Shown here piece after piece: positions 17,189 to 31,577 of a stretch of 64,000 nt of DNA. Both the position numbers and the translations under genes were made by a program. Source of the DNA: Sphingobacterium sp. FBM7-1 (GTDB lineage: Bacteria; Bacteroidota; Bacteroidia; Sphingobacteriales; Sphingobacteriaceae); assembly GCF_020687765.1 (NCBI RefSeq), contig NZ_JAJEWJ010000005.1, positions 216,103 to 280,102 on the forward strand, in the 5' to 3' direction. Positions within the stretch are counted from its first letter, which is position 1; the number at the start of each line of letters is the position of its first letter. Below the pieces are notes generated by a model. That model did no database searches and was not told the origin of the DNA. It saw nothing but the letters and a program-made list of their open reading frames with translations.

Positions 17189-20100
17189 ATGAAGATTTTT
17201 TATCGTCACATGCGTTTCGCTGCAGTGCATTTCCTACTCGTTGTAGTGAGTGTACTAATACACGTCAATGTGTATGCGCAGCAGCGTAGCATCTCCGGTA
17301 CTGTATCAGATGACGGTGGTAATCCTGTTATAGGAGCCTCGGTTGCTATTTTGGGGAAAAGTGCGGCAACGCGTACCGACGCCAATGGACAGTTTTCGCT
17401 GCAAGCAGAAACGGGAGATGTATTACACGTCACCTCGATTGGCTATTCATTGATTGAGCAAGCTGTAGATGCTTCATCTGTTTATCGGATCACGCTACTT
17501 GAAAGCCAGGAAGAGTTGGAGGAGATTGTGGTAGTGGGTTATGGTACGGTCCGTAAGCGGGATCTAACGGGGTCAATGGCCTCGGTCGGTTCAGAGGCAA
17601 TGAAAGATCGGCCTGTAGCTAATATTGGAGAAGCACTGCAAGGGCGGGCATCCGGTGTACAGATTGTGAATAGTGGATCGCCGGGAAGCAATGTATCTAT
17701 TCAGATACGTGGATTGGGGTCAATCAATAACAGTGCTCCGCTGCTGGTCATCGACGGGGTTCCTACCGATCTTGCATTGAACGCCTTGAATCCCAATGAT
17801 GTAGAAACCATTGATATCCTCAAAGATGCGTCAGCAACGGCTATTTACGGTTCGCGTGGTGCAAATGGTGTGGTGCTGATTACTACCAAAAAGGGACATA
17901 AAAATAAGGGAACCTTCGCTGCCAGTGCCAATTTTGCAACGCAGGAGGCAACCAGTCTTCCTAAAATGTTGAATGCCGCACAGTTTGCCTCGTTGCACAA
18001 TGAAATGACGGCCAATAACAATGAACGGCAACGGCCCGACTTTGCCGATCCTACGCTTTTGGGAGAAGGCACTGACTGGACTGATGCGCTATTGCGTAGG
18101 GACCACCTGTCTAACTATTCCCTATCCTATTCGGGGGGAGGAGAGAAAAATACTTATTACGTTTCAGGGGGTATCTTGAGCCAAGATGGTATTGTATTGA
18201 ATACATCCTACAAGCGTTATACCTTTCAGTTTAATAATGAGGCCCAACAGACTTCTTGGCTGAAAATGGGGAATAACCTGAGCTTGAGCCATGATATTAA
18301 AAAGAATGGCTCTTACAGCGTTTTGAATACATTGGCCTCATTGCCCACGCAACCCATATACAATGAAGACGGTAGCTTCTCCGGACCGGGAAATGAAGCG
18401 ATTTTCTATGGAGATTTGAGGAACCCCATCGGTACCGCTTTATTGGATCAAAATACCACCAATGGATATAATCTGTTGGGCAACTTGTATGCGGAGGCAA
18501 AGTTTTTAGACCATTTTACGTTCAAAACCATCGTTGGCCTGGACTATAAAGCATGGGACAATGTGAACTTTGCTCCCAAATATGATTGGAAACCCATTCC
18601 CGTACCGAATTCATTCCGGAGCGAGAGTTCCAACAAGAGTCTGACGTATCTGTGGGATAATACATTGACGTATACCAATACCTTCGATGGCATTCACGAC
18701 GTTAACATTATGGTCGGTTCCAGTGCCCAGAACAATGAGTATAACTACATGACGGGCAGTATTAAAGAGTTTCTATCCGATAACAACAACCAGCTCAACA
18801 ACGGCTTGCTCGACCCGACGGTTGGCGGCAGTCGGAATGAGTGGGCACTTCTTTCTTTTTTCGGTCGTGCCAATTATACCTTCGACAATAAGTATTTACT
18901 TACAGCCACGGTACGTCATGACGGAACCTCCCGTATTGCACCAGGCAATCGTTGGGGAACGTTTCCTTCTTTTGCGGCTGCTTGGCGGATCTCCGAAGAA
19001 GATTTCTTTAACAAGAACCATATTTTCGGAGATGTAAAAGTACGCGCCGGATATGGTGTCACCGGTAATCAGGCCGTTTTGGATATCTATGCAGCATCCG
19101 CACGCCTCAATACCTCTAGATACGTGTTTAATGACACGCCGGTCTCAACGTTGTATCCATTGGTCATGCCAAACCCAAATATTCGCTGGGAAACGATCAA
19201 ACAGACGAATGTCGGGGTCGATGCCGCATTTTTTGAAAACAGGATCAATGTCACATTTGATGCCTATATCAAGAAAACCTCCGATATGTTGGTCAGTATG
19301 GTTGTACCGATCACCACGGGATATTCCGATATCTATACGCCGATGATCAATGCGGGTGAAGTAGAAAATAAAGGGTGGGAGTTGACCATCGGAAGTGATA
19401 ACCTACGTGGAGATTTCAAATGGCATTCTGATTTTAATATTTCGTACAACAGAAATAAGATTGTAAACCTGCATGGTGATGTGCCGATCTATTTCGGATA
19501 CCAGTCCCATACCGTTGGACAGCCAGTATCGGCATTTTATGGTTGGCGTACCAATGGTCTTTTCCAAAATTGGGATGAGGTGAATAACTACGCACATCAA
19601 TATCAGGGTCCAGACCCGGCGAATAGTACCGCGCCCGGGGACATCAAATTTTTGGATTTAAATAAAGATGGTGTGGTTAATGATTACGATCGTACCTATC
19701 TGGGGAATCCAACGCCAAGCTGGAGTTTTGCCATAGGCAACAGGTTGTCTTATAAAAATTTTGATATGGAATTGTTTTTACAAGGTGTAGCAGGCAATCA
19801 GATATACAATGCCAACCGGGTGACATTGGAAGGTATGTATACGATTCGTAACCAGACGACGAAAGTACAAGAGCGTTGGACGGGTGAAGGAACGAGCAAC
19901 GAAATGCCCCGTGCGATTTATAGTGATCCCAACCGAAACACCCGTAATTCGGATCGTTTTATCGAAGAAGGAAAATATTTGCGCCTGAAAAATGTGACAA
20001 TCGGTTATACGTTACCGAATACCATATCGGAGCGCGCGAAAATCAGCAGTTTACGTTTTTATCTGTCGGGTCAGAATTTGCTGACCTGGACGAATTACTC

Positions 20101-20191
20101 GGGTTTTGATCCGGAAGTAATCGGTGGAGTAGACAACAGTAATTATCCGATCACCCGAAACCTGAGTTTAGGTGTAGATTTTAGATTCTAA
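17189..20191 (+). CDS. SusC-like TonB-dependent glycan transporter
   Basis: This is the outer-membrane barrel that imports oligosaccharides with TonB energy. After a signal peptide ending near V-Y-A-Q-Q, a carboxypeptidase-regulatory-like domain (I-S-G-T-V-S-D-D-G) leads into the TonB-box region E-E-I-V-V-V-G-Y-G-T. The plug follows, with the family pattern K-D-A-S-A-T-A-I-Y-G-S-R-G-A-N-G-V. A beta-barrel with terminal aromatic residue closes the protein at about 1000 residues. The start at 17189 gives a short basic N-region before the hydrophobic core. susD follows 19 bp later, and the context indicates dextran-derived oligosaccharides as substrate. Confidence 0.96.
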   Translation: MKIFYRHMRFAAVHFLLVVVSVLIHVNVYAQQRSISGTVSDDGGNPVIGASVAILGKSAATRTDANGQFSLQAETGDVLHVTSIGYSLIEQAVDASSVYRITLLESQEELEEIVVVGYGTVRKRDLTGSMASVGSEAMKDRPVANIGEALQGRASGVQIVNSGSPGSNVSIQIRGLGSINNSAPLLVIDGVPTDLALNALNPNDVETIDILKDASATAIYGSRGANGVVLITTKKGHKNKGTFAASANFATQEATSLPKMLNAAQFASLHNEMTANNNERQRPDFADPTLLGEGTDWTDALLRRDHLSNYSLSYSGGGEKNTYYVSGGILSQDGIVLNTSYKRYTFQFNNEAQQTSWLKMGNNLSLSHDIKKNGSYSVLNTLASLPTQPIYNEDGSFSGPGNEAIFYGDLRNPIGTALLDQNTTNGYNLLGNLYAEAKFLDHFTFKTIVGLDYKAWDNVNFAPKYDWKPIPVPNSFRSESSNKSLTYLWDNTLTYTNTFDGIHDVNIMVGSSAQNNEYNYMTGSIKEFLSDNNNQLNNGLLDPTVGGSRNEWALLSFFGRANYTFDNKYLLTATVRHDGTSRIAPGNRWGTFPSFAAAWRISEEDFFNKNHIFGDVKVRAGYGVTGNQAVLDIYAASARLNTSRYVFNDTPVSTLYPLVMPNPNIRWETIKQTNVGVDAAFFENRINVTFDAYIKKTSDMLVSMVVPITTGYSDIYTPMINAGEVENKGWELTIGSDNLRGDFKWHSDFNISYNRNKIVNLHGDVPIYFGYQSHTVGQPVSAFYGWRTNGLFQNWDEVNNYAHQYQGPDPANSTAPGDIKFLDLNKDGVVNDYDRTYLGNPTPSWSFAIGNRLSYKNFDMELFLQGVAGNQIYNANRVTLEGMYTIRNQTTKVQERWTGEGTSNEMPRAIYSDPNRNTRNSDRFIEEGKYLRLKNVTIGYTLPNTISERAKISSLRFYLSGQNLLTWTNYSGFDPEVIGGVDNSNYPITRNLSLGVDFRF

Positions 20192-20210
20192 AGCATTCAG
20201 CATAACGATT

Positions 20211-21698
20211 ATGAACAAGATATTTTATACGGCTTTTTTAATTTTTCCTTTACTATTCAGTGCCTGCTCGGGTTTCTTGGATAAAGAACCCTTTGAAGAC
20301 CCGAGTGCCGAGTCGGTAAAAGATGCTGCTTCAGCCGTGGCGATGGTAAATGCCGCCTATCAGCCTTTGCAGCGTCCTAAATTATACAATATGCGTATCT
20401 GGTCATTGGATATCATGGCGGGAAACAGTGCCGTGGGTGCTGGTGGTGGCGATGATGGTATCGAAACAATACAGTTGGCCAATTTTTCTACCGGGCCAGA
20501 CAATTTTGCAGCAGTTGACCTCTGGCGGGGGCCGAACCCGGGAATATTATATTGCAACACGGTGTTGGAGAATGTGCCCGATATGGATATTGACGAGAAC
20601 CTTAAAAACCGGATTATCGGTGAGGCAAAGTTCCTACGGGCGCATTATTATTTCCTGTTGGTACAACTTTTTGGCGATGTGCCGATGAGTTTGGTCCCTC
20701 CGAAACCAAGTGATGATTTGAACCAGGAACGGATAGACAAAAACCGCATTTACAATGAAGTCATTATACCCGATCTGAATGATGCCATCAATCTGTTGCC
20801 CCGACGGGAAGAATATGGAGACGAAGATAAAGGGCGTGCAACAAAAGGAGCGGCCGCAGGGATGTTGGCGAAGGTATACCTAACGCTGAAACAATATGAG
20901 CAGGCAGTCGAGATGTGTAACCTCGTAGCTGATTACGGCTATGTACTCAATCCGGATTATAGTGATTGCTTCGGCGGGGAAAAAAGGCATAAAAACACAC
21001 CCGAATCACTCTTTGAAGTACAATATTATGGACTTACAAATGCAGGTTTTTGGGATGATGAAAACCAGGCAAATTGGCTGAGCACCTACATGGGGCCGCG
21101 TAACTCCGGCTGGGTAGGTGGTGGCTACGGCTGGAACCAACCAACGGAAGAATTCGTCAGCCAATATGAAGAAGGCGATTTGCGCAAAGATAAAACCGTA
21201 CTCTATGAAGGTGGGCCTTTGTTTGACGGCAAGCAATACAAATCCAATATGTCTTCCACGGGATATAACGTCCGGAAATTTCTGGTACCCCTGTCTGTAT
21301 CGCCGGATTACAACACGAATGCGGCAAATATCGTGGTGCTACGTTATGCTGATGTATTGCTGATGAAAGCCGAAGCACTAAACGAGCTTGGCCGAACAGG
21401 AGAAGCTGTAGAGCCCTTGTATGGGGTTCGCGAACGTGCTGGGTTAACCAATAAGCAGGAGCTCGAAAATTTGTCGCAAAGTGAGATGCGCGAAAAGATC
21501 CGTCAAGAGCGGCGTATAGAGCTGGCTTTTGAAGGGCACCGTTGGTTTGATATGATCCGTTGGGATAACGGCCAGTATGCGTTAGACTTTCTGCACAGCA
21601 TCGGTAAGCTGAACGCAGCCAGAAAGCATCTATTGCTTCCTATTCCACAACTGGAAAGAGATGCCAACCCGAAATTGAAACAGAATCCCGGTTATTAA
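20211..21698 (+). CDS. SusD/RagB-like glycan-binding lipoprotein
   Basis: A lipoprotein signal peptide ends at Cys19 (F-S-A-C). The helical SusD fold is marked by the early A-x-A-M-V-N-A-A-Y and R-A-H-Y-Y-F-L-L-V-Q-L-F-G-D-V-P motif, a TPR-like region (K-G-A-A-A-G-M-L-A-K-V-Y-L) and the conserved end E-R-R-I-E-L-A-F-E-G-H-R-W-F-D. SusD proteins cap the SusC barrel on the cell surface and capture the glycan. The 495-residue length is normal. Confidence 0.96.
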   Translation: MNKIFYTAFLIFPLLFSACSGFLDKEPFEDPSAESVKDAASAVAMVNAAYQPLQRPKLYNMRIWSLDIMAGNSAVGAGGGDDGIETIQLANFSTGPDNFAAVDLWRGPNPGILYCNTVLENVPDMDIDENLKNRIIGEAKFLRAHYYFLLVQLFGDVPMSLVPPKPSDDLNQERIDKNRIYNEVIIPDLNDAINLLPRREEYGDEDKGRATKGAAAGMLAKVYLTLKQYEQAVEMCNLVADYGYVLNPDYSDCFGGEKRHKNTPESLFEVQYYGLTNAGFWDDENQANWLSTYMGPRNSGWVGGGYGWNQPTEEFVSQYEEGDLRKDKTVLYEGGPLFDGKQYKSNMSSTGYNVRKFLVPLSVSPDYNTNAANIVVLRYADVLLMKAEALNELGRTGEAVEPLYGVRERAGLTNKQELENLSQSEMREKIRQERRIELAFEGHRWFDMIRWDNGQYALDFLHSIGKLNAARKHLLLPIPQLERDANPKLKQNPGY

Positions 21699-21708
21699 TA
21701 TGTTTACG

Positions 21709-23172
21709 ATGAAGAAGATATATCATATCCTGAGCCTATGTTTAGTAATCCCCATGCTATGGAGCTCTTGTAAAGAAGATTTTGGCGGTATAGATTATCC
21801 CGATGGGCCGTTGGCCTTATCCGTAGATGAATCGGATGTCGTTTTGGACGTGGCCGTACCGGAAAGCGATGCAATTACCTTTCAGTGGACTCCAGGATCG
21901 AATTTTGGATCCAATGCTGCGATAAAGTATACCTTTGAGCTGGCGGTAAGGGGGACAAATTTTGACGAAGCGGTCAGTAGTACGCACGACCAGGGGAATA
22001 CGATACTGGCCTATCGGACAGCCGCCCTCAACAGCTTATTGCTTGATGATTTTGGCGTGGAACCCGGGAGTTCGGTAGAACTGGAGGCCCGTGTAACGGC
22101 GCATGTGCAGGCGGAAGGTATAGCGCCTCAAGTTTCTGACGTTGTCGTGATAACCGTGCAGACCTATAAGCCGGTTAGTTCCACGTTATTCCTGATCGGC
22201 AGTGCGACACCGAATGGATGGAGTGCAGATGACCCGACACCGATGAATGCCACGCAGGGTACGCCGGGAGTCTTTATGTGGCAAGGCAATTTAGTTCCGG
22301 GCGAGTTTAAATTTATCACGACAGAAGGTCAGTTTGCGCCTTCCTACAACCGTGGCGACAACGACAATACCCTGTATTTTAGGGAGTCAGAAGACGATCC
22401 GTATGATGAGCCGTTCCATATCACGGAAGCAGGAACGTATCAGATTAGGGTTAACTTGATTGCCCGGACGATTGATATTGTAGAAGCAGCAGGGCCACCG
22501 TATGGCGAACTTTGGTTTGTCGGGGGCTTTACGGGATGGCAGTTTGAGCCGATGGTGCAGGATGCCAATGATCCATTTATCTTTTACTACCACGCTGCAC
22601 TGAGCTCAGATGCCGGATCGGATGAATTCAAGATCGCTACTCGGCCGGATTTTGATCAGAGCGTCGTATTCCTACGTCCCGAAACCAACGGACAAGGAGT
22701 AGGTGCGGATTTGCCGGTGGTGAGCTGGTCGGAAGGTGAAAACGCAGCGGACTATAAGTGGAAAATATCGGATGGAACGTACAAAGTCAGGTTGGATCTG
22801 CGTGAAAATAAAATCGATATTGTACCCTTCACCCCCTATACTAATATGTATCTGGTGGGGGATGCGACACCCAATGGATGGGATGTGGAAAATGCAACAG
22901 CCATGGCAAAAGGGAGTACAGCTTACCAATTTACATGGACGGGGGCGTTAAAAGCCGGGGAGTTAAAATTTAGCTGTGATAAGCAGGCAGACTGGAATGG
23001 AGCTTGGTTCCTGGCTCTGGCCAATGGGATAGAGCCTACCGGTGATGTGGAACAGATACTGTTCAGTAATCCCGGCTCTAATCCGGATAATAAGTGGAAG
23101 ATCGCGTCTGCGGGAACATATACGATTACCCTGGATCAATTAAAACATACCGTAGTCATTGAAAAACAATAG
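21709..23172 (+). CDS. SusE/SusF-like surface glycan-binding lipoprotein
   Basis: The signal peptide ends at Cys21 (W-S-S-C-K). Residues about 30-155 form a SusE-type Ig-like domain. Three carbohydrate-binding repeats follow, each beginning L-x-L-I-G-x-A-T-P-N-G-W or a variant (about 160, 265 and 380) and containing the G-E-F/L-K-F strand. These are the starch-binding-type modules of SusE/SusF. The protein should hold alpha-glucan at the surface. ATG codons at 21700 and 21709 are both possible; the second gives the shorter basic N-region. The end overlaps the downstream frame by a few bases, but the likely next start is at 23183. Confidence 0.9.
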   Translation: MKKIYHILSLCLVIPMLWSSCKEDFGGIDYPDGPLALSVDESDVVLDVAVPESDAITFQWTPGSNFGSNAAIKYTFELAVRGTNFDEAVSSTHDQGNTILAYRTAALNSLLLDDFGVEPGSSVELEARVTAHVQAEGIAPQVSDVVVITVQTYKPVSSTLFLIGSATPNGWSADDPTPMNATQGTPGVFMWQGNLVPGEFKFITTEGQFAPSYNRGDNDNTLYFRESEDDPYDEPFHITEAGTYQIRVNLIARTIDIVEAAGPPYGELWFVGGFTGWQFEPMVQDANDPFIFYYHAALSSDAGSDEFKIATRPDFDQSVVFLRPETNGQGVGADLPVVSWSEGENAADYKWKISDGTYKVRLDLRENKIDIVPFTPYTNMYLVGDATPNGWDVENATAMAKGSTAYQFTWTGALKAGELKFSCDKQADWNGAWFLALANGIEPTGDVEQILFSNPGSNPDNKWKIASAGTYTITLDQLKHTVVIEKQ

Positions 23173-23182
23173 GAGAAAGAAA

Positions 23183-24943
23183 ATGAAGAAAATACCTTGG
23201 TCTTTACTGATTTGTACCACCCTGTTATGGGGAAGCTGCAAAGATTATTATGATGTCAACGTAGATCCAGTTACATATGGCGAAACCTATTTTAAGGCAG
23301 CTCTGCATAAAGATCGGGCCGTATATAGTCCTGGCGATCAGGTAAAACTCTCTTTGGATGGCAAAATCGATCCACAGGAATTAACAGTGTGTTATACACA
23401 CCTCGGAGAGGTATTAAAAGAAGAGAAGCTTACAGGCTCTTCTTGGACTTGGACAGCGCCACCGGATGACTTTAAAGGTTATTTGGTATATATCTACAAA
23501 AGTGATGATCCACAGAAAAATGCGCTGTATAGTATGGCCGTCGATGTGTCGTCGGAATGGACGAAATTTCCGAGATATGGTTTTGTTTCCAATTTCGGGC
23601 ATTTCTCGCAAGAGACGATCCAACGCAATATCGAGAACCTGAGTCGTTTTCATATCAATGGTGTACAATTCTACGACTGGAAATACGATCATCAGAAACC
23701 CCTTGCCGGAAGCCCGGAAAACCCCGCAGAAAGTTGGCCGGATTTGATCGGACGAACTAACTATAAGGCTACAATAGATGGCTATATCCAAGCCGCGCAC
23801 GACAAGGGAATGAAAGCGATGTTTTATAACCTGTTGTTCGGCGCATTATCGAATGCCGCGGGTGACGGCGTGCGGGAAGAGTGGTATTTGTTTAAGGATG
23901 CGGAAAGGATCGAAAAAGACGTACATCCGCTTGATCCGCCGTTTCGAAGTAGTATCTATCTGACGAACCCTGCGAATACGGGCTGGCAGGACTACCTAAA
24001 TAAGCGCCATCAGGAAGTGTATGAGGTGTTTGATTTTGACGGCTTTCATATTGACCAATTGGGCAGTCGCGGAACCGTTTATGATTATGATGGTCAGGAA
24101 GTGGATCTCGCTCAAGCATACGGTCCGTTTATCAAATCCACTGTTGCTAAATTTCCGGATAAATACCATGTGATGAACTCCGTCACCCAATATGGGCAGG
24201 AGAGTCCGATTGCAACATCGGATGTAGACTTCCTGTACACCGAAGTTTGGGATCCGTTCAATTCATTTAATGATCTCGTGGGCATTATCCACGACAACTA
24301 TCGGTATAGTGGCTATGAGAAAAATAGTGTCTTGGCAGCATACATGAACTACGGGCGTTCTAATCAACCCGGATTTGTCAACGAGCCGGGAATCCTGCTC
24401 ACCAATGCAGTTATTTTTGCCAATGGTGGTGCACATCTGGAAATCGGCGAACATTATCTCACGAACGAATATTTCCCCAATAATAACTTACAGCTGCGCG
24501 GAACGACCAAAGATAAGCTGATTACCTACTACGATTTTATGGTGGGCTACCAGAACCTGCTGCGCGATGGTGGAGAGGTATTTGAACCCGCTGTCGAAGG
24601 GCAAGGTGAGGGTGTAGCGGTCACGAATGGTACGGCTGTCCAAGGAAATATAACGAGTTACGGGCGTCGGTTCAGTAACCTTGATGTTGTTCATCTTGTC
24701 AACTTCAACAATGCCAGTACCATGGAATGGCGGGACAGCAACGGTACGCAACGCGAACCGAATACCGTGACCGATGTGTCCTTGCGGATTCCGGTAAGCA
24801 AAACGGTGCGTAAGGTATGGATGGCGTCGCCGGATATCGCTGCCGGTGCACCTATTGAGTTGCTTGTAGAACAGCAAGGGAATACGTTGACGGTTAGCTT
24901 GCCAAGCCTTCAATATTGGGATATGTTGGTTATAGAATATTAA
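23183..24943 (+). CDS. GH66 endo-dextranase lipoprotein
   Basis: A lipoprotein signal ends at Cys19 (W-G-S-C-K). An N-terminal beta domain precedes the TIM barrel with F-V-S-N-F-G, N-G-V-Q-F-Y-D-W-K-Y-D-H and Y-N-L-L-F-G-A. The GH66 nucleophile motif F-H-I-D-Q-L-G has Asp291, and L-Y-T-E-V-W has the likely acid/base Glu354. A C-terminal beta domain ends the protein. GH66 enzymes cleave internal alpha-1,6 bonds of dextran or cyclise isomaltooligosaccharides. The length fits a dextranase rather than the larger cyclising enzymes with inserted CBM35. The start at 23183 is preceded by AGGAGA, one of the few Shine-Dalgarno-like sites here. It is surface-anchored and supplies substrate to SusCD. Confidence 0.93.
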   Translation: MKKIPWSLLICTTLLWGSCKDYYDVNVDPVTYGETYFKAALHKDRAVYSPGDQVKLSLDGKIDPQELTVCYTHLGEVLKEEKLTGSSWTWTAPPDDFKGYLVYIYKSDDPQKNALYSMAVDVSSEWTKFPRYGFVSNFGHFSQETIQRNIENLSRFHINGVQFYDWKYDHQKPLAGSPENPAESWPDLIGRTNYKATIDGYIQAAHDKGMKAMFYNLLFGALSNAAGDGVREEWYLFKDAERIEKDVHPLDPPFRSSIYLTNPANTGWQDYLNKRHQEVYEVFDFDGFHIDQLGSRGTVYDYDGQEVDLAQAYGPFIKSTVAKFPDKYHVMNSVTQYGQESPIATSDVDFLYTEVWDPFNSFNDLVGIIHDNYRYSGYEKNSVLAAYMNYGRSNQPGFVNEPGILLTNAVIFANGGAHLEIGEHYLTNEYFPNNNLQLRGTTKDKLITYYDFMVGYQNLLRDGGEVFEPAVEGQGEGVAVTNGTAVQGNITSYGRRFSNLDVVHLVNFNNASTMEWRDSNGTQREPNTVTDVSLRIPVSKTVRKVWMASPDIAAGAPIELLVEQQGNTLTVSLPSLQYWDMLVIEY

Positions 24944-24947
24944 TAAT

Positions 24948-29634
<4,687 letters not shown>

Positions 29635-29640
29635 AAATCA

Positions 29641-29663
29641 AGGGGTGCAATCATTGCACCCCT
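29641..29663. terminator. Bidirectional terminator between GH97 and TlpA-like gene
   Basis: AGGGGTGCA (29641-29649) pairs perfectly with TGCACCCCT (29655-29663) around a 5-base loop. It ends the glucan operon on the plus strand and overlaps the stop codon of the convergent TlpA-like gene. Confidence 0.75.
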
Positions 29664-30336
29664 AAAGCAATTCCCGTAGCTTTGTATTCAAAGCTTCATC
29701 ATGTAGATTACGCGCCACGATCACCCCTTCAGGATCCACCAAGATATTCTGCGGAATGGCGCGTACCCCATATAGCGTACCCGCTGCGTTTTGCCAAGAT
29801 TGCAGGTCAGAAATATGTTTCCAATCCAGGTTGTCTTTTTCAATCGCCGCTACCCAATCCTCAAATTTGCGATCAAAAGAAACCCCTAAAATCTCAAAGT
29901 TCTTATCCTTAAAGGTGTTATACGTCTTCACCAAGTTCGGGTTTGCTTTACGGCAATCCGGGCACCAAGACGCCCAAAACTCAATCAGCACATATTTGCC
30001 CCGCAGATCCGACAGCGAAAACGGCTCGCCCTCCGGCGTCAGCTGCGTAATGGCCGGAGCCTTTTTACCTACCGACGAATTTTCCAAACGCTTTAGGTAA
30101 AAGCCAAATTGCTTTCCCTCCGGCGATCGGCGTACCGATTTGTCCAATCCCTTGAATAAGTCCCGTAATTCTTTATAATCCGGGTCATAGCCACCCACCC
30201 GTTGTATGGTTTTCAAGGTTTCTACACGCGAAGGGTTGGCCTTAACTTGCGCAATCAACTCCTCTTTGCTTTCCTTTAGCTGAGCGAAAAGAAAAGCCGG
30301 TAACGTAAATAACAGTAAGGTGATATACTTTTTCAT
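29662..30336 (-). CDS. TlpA/ResA-like periplasmic thioredoxin
   Basis: A signal peptide (L-P-A-F-L-F-A-Q) is followed by a helical stretch of about 65 residues and then an AhpC/TSA-Redoxin thioredoxin domain. The active site is W-A-S-W-C-P-D-C, and the cis-proline motif A-I-P-Q-N-I-L-V lies near the end. Such proteins reduce or repair disulfides in the Bacteroidota periplasm. It is convergent to the glucan operon and divergent from the exopolysaccharide operon, with no evident functional tie to either. Confidence 0.9.
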   Translation of the reverse strand: MKKYITLLLFTLPAFLFAQLKESKEELIAQVKANPSRVETLKTIQRVGGYDPDYKELRDLFKGLDKSVRRSPEGKQFGFYLKRLENSSVGKKAPAITQLTPEGEPFSLSDLRGKYVLIEFWASWCPDCRKANPNLVKTYNTFKDKNFEILGVSFDRKFEDWVAAIEKDNLDWKHISDLQSWQNAAGTLYGVRAIPQNILVDPEGVIVARNLHDEALNTKLRELL

Positions 30337-30436
30337 GAGCGTAACTTGTTTCTACAAAGCTACATAAAATGCTCCGGTATTCATCTTTTTCAACGACGCC
30401 TAACTTTATTGGTTTCGCATTTAATATTTTATTAAC

Positions 30437-30467
30437 TTGCATTTTTAAAAAGCATCGAGTACCTTTG
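30437..30467 (+). promoter_or_regulatory. Promoter of the exopolysaccharide operon
   Basis: A TTG at 30437-30439 (in TTGC) and TACCTTTG at 30460-30467 are separated by 20 bases, matching the Bacteroidota -33/-7 arrangement (TTTG, 19-21 bp, TAnnTTTG). The predicted start of transcription is about 20 bases before the ATG at 30492. Confidence 0.65.
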
Positions 30468-30491
30468 TTGCTCAATAAAGGCAAGTTGTAC

Positions 30492-31001
30492 ATGTTAGGT
30501 GCATTGATTACTTCCAAAACCAGATTAAAGCTACTGATCAAATTTTTTGTATCGGCCGGCAACACCGGTTATCTGCGTGGCATTGCCGAAGAATTTGATG
30601 AATCTACCAATGCGATCCGTAAAGAACTAAACCAGTTAACAGAAGCAGGATTTTTAGAGCGGAAGCAGGATCAGAAGAAAGTGCTGTATCAGGCGAATAT
30701 AGCCCATCCCTTATTTAACCCCGTTCAGCGATTAGTACATTCTTTTCTGGGCGTCGATAAGGTCGTCGATCAGGTAATGGAGCGCGCCGGAGATGTGCAG
30801 GAAGTGATGCTAATCGGTGCCTATGCCAAAGGGCAGGAGTCCGATCAGCTAGAAGTCGTCATATCGGGCGAAAACCTCGACAAAGACTATCTGGCGAACC
30901 TTTCCGAAAAAACCGGAAAATTGATCAACAAAGAAATTAAAATAAACTTCGAAAAGCCCAGCAGTGGCGCTTATATTGTCGTTTATCGAAATATGGCGTG
31001 A
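30492..31001 (+). CDS. Winged-helix regulator with nucleotidyltransferase-like domain
   Basis: The start at 30492 gives a 169-residue protein; codons upstream in the same frame overlap the promoter. Residues 1-70 form an ArsR/MarR-type winged helix (S-T-N-A-I-R-K-E-L-N-Q-L-T-E-A-G-F-L-E). Residues about 85-165 resemble a small nucleotidyltransferase-like fold (V-M-L-I-G-A-Y-A-K-G), without a complete catalytic G-S/D-x-D set. Proteins of this shape commonly stand at the head of exopolysaccharide clusters in Sphingobacteriales and Cytophagales, which suggests cluster-specific regulation. It is first in the operon. Confidence 0.75.
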   Translation: MLGALITSKTRLKLLIKFFVSAGNTGYLRGIAEEFDESTNAIRKELNQLTEAGFLERKQDQKKVLYQANIAHPLFNPVQRLVHSFLGVDKVVDQVMERAGDVQEVMLIGAYAKGQESDQLEVVISGENLDKDYLANLSEKTGKLINKEIKINFEKPSSGAYIVVYRNMA

Positions 31002-31091
31002 AGATCCGCTGTATTAGACAACGCTTGGCACTTTTATTGCATATAGCGGAGCGAAGTCAACTGGAGCTGTTTAATATTATGGAAGAACATT

Positions 31092-31574
31092 ATGGAAAAT
31101 AAAATAGTGAAAAAGAAGGACGATTATAATCCGGGACCACGTGTCGGAATTACCTTCTCTACTTTTGATTTATTACATGCCGGCCACATTATGATGCTTG
31201 CAGAGGCAAAACGCCAATGCGACTACCTTATATGTGGCCTGCAGATGGACCCTACATTAGACCGACCTGAAAAAAACAAACCCACCCAAACCGTGGTGGA
31301 GCGCTACATCCAATTGCGCGGCTGCCAATATGTTGACGAGATAGTGCCCTACTCTACCGAACAAGACCTGGAGGACATCCTCCGGTCTTTTAAATTGGAC
31401 GTGCGCATCGTGGGTGATGAATATAAAGATAAGAACTTCACAGGTCGCAAGTACTGTGAAGAAAAAGGCATCGACCTATATTTTAATAGCCGCGATCATC
31501 GGTTTTCCAGCTCCGGTCTGCGCCGGATTGTAGCCGAGAAAGAAGCAGAAAAGAACGGAAACGGGAAGAAGTAA
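31092..31574 (+). CDS. Cytidylyltransferase-like protein (TagD/RfaE family)
   Basis: The 160-residue protein has the nucleotidyltransferase H-x-G-H motif (L-H-A-G-H, His29/His32) and the C-terminal S-S-S-G-L-R-R-I block corresponding to the family ISSTxIR. It is closest in shape to glycerol-3-phosphate cytidylyltransferases, which make CDP-glycerol. The true substrate is not given by the sequence; a CDP-polyol or CDP-sugar precursor for decorating the exopolysaccharide is likely. It precedes the dehydrogenase gene by 3 bp. Confidence 0.8.
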   Translation: MENKIVKKKDDYNPGPRVGITFSTFDLLHAGHIMMLAEAKRQCDYLICGLQMDPTLDRPEKNKPTQTVVERYIQLRGCQYVDEIVPYSTEQDLEDILRSFKLDVRIVGDEYKDKNFTGRKYCEEKGIDLYFNSRDHRFSSSGLRRIVAEKEAEKNGNGKK

Positions 31575-31577
31575 AGA

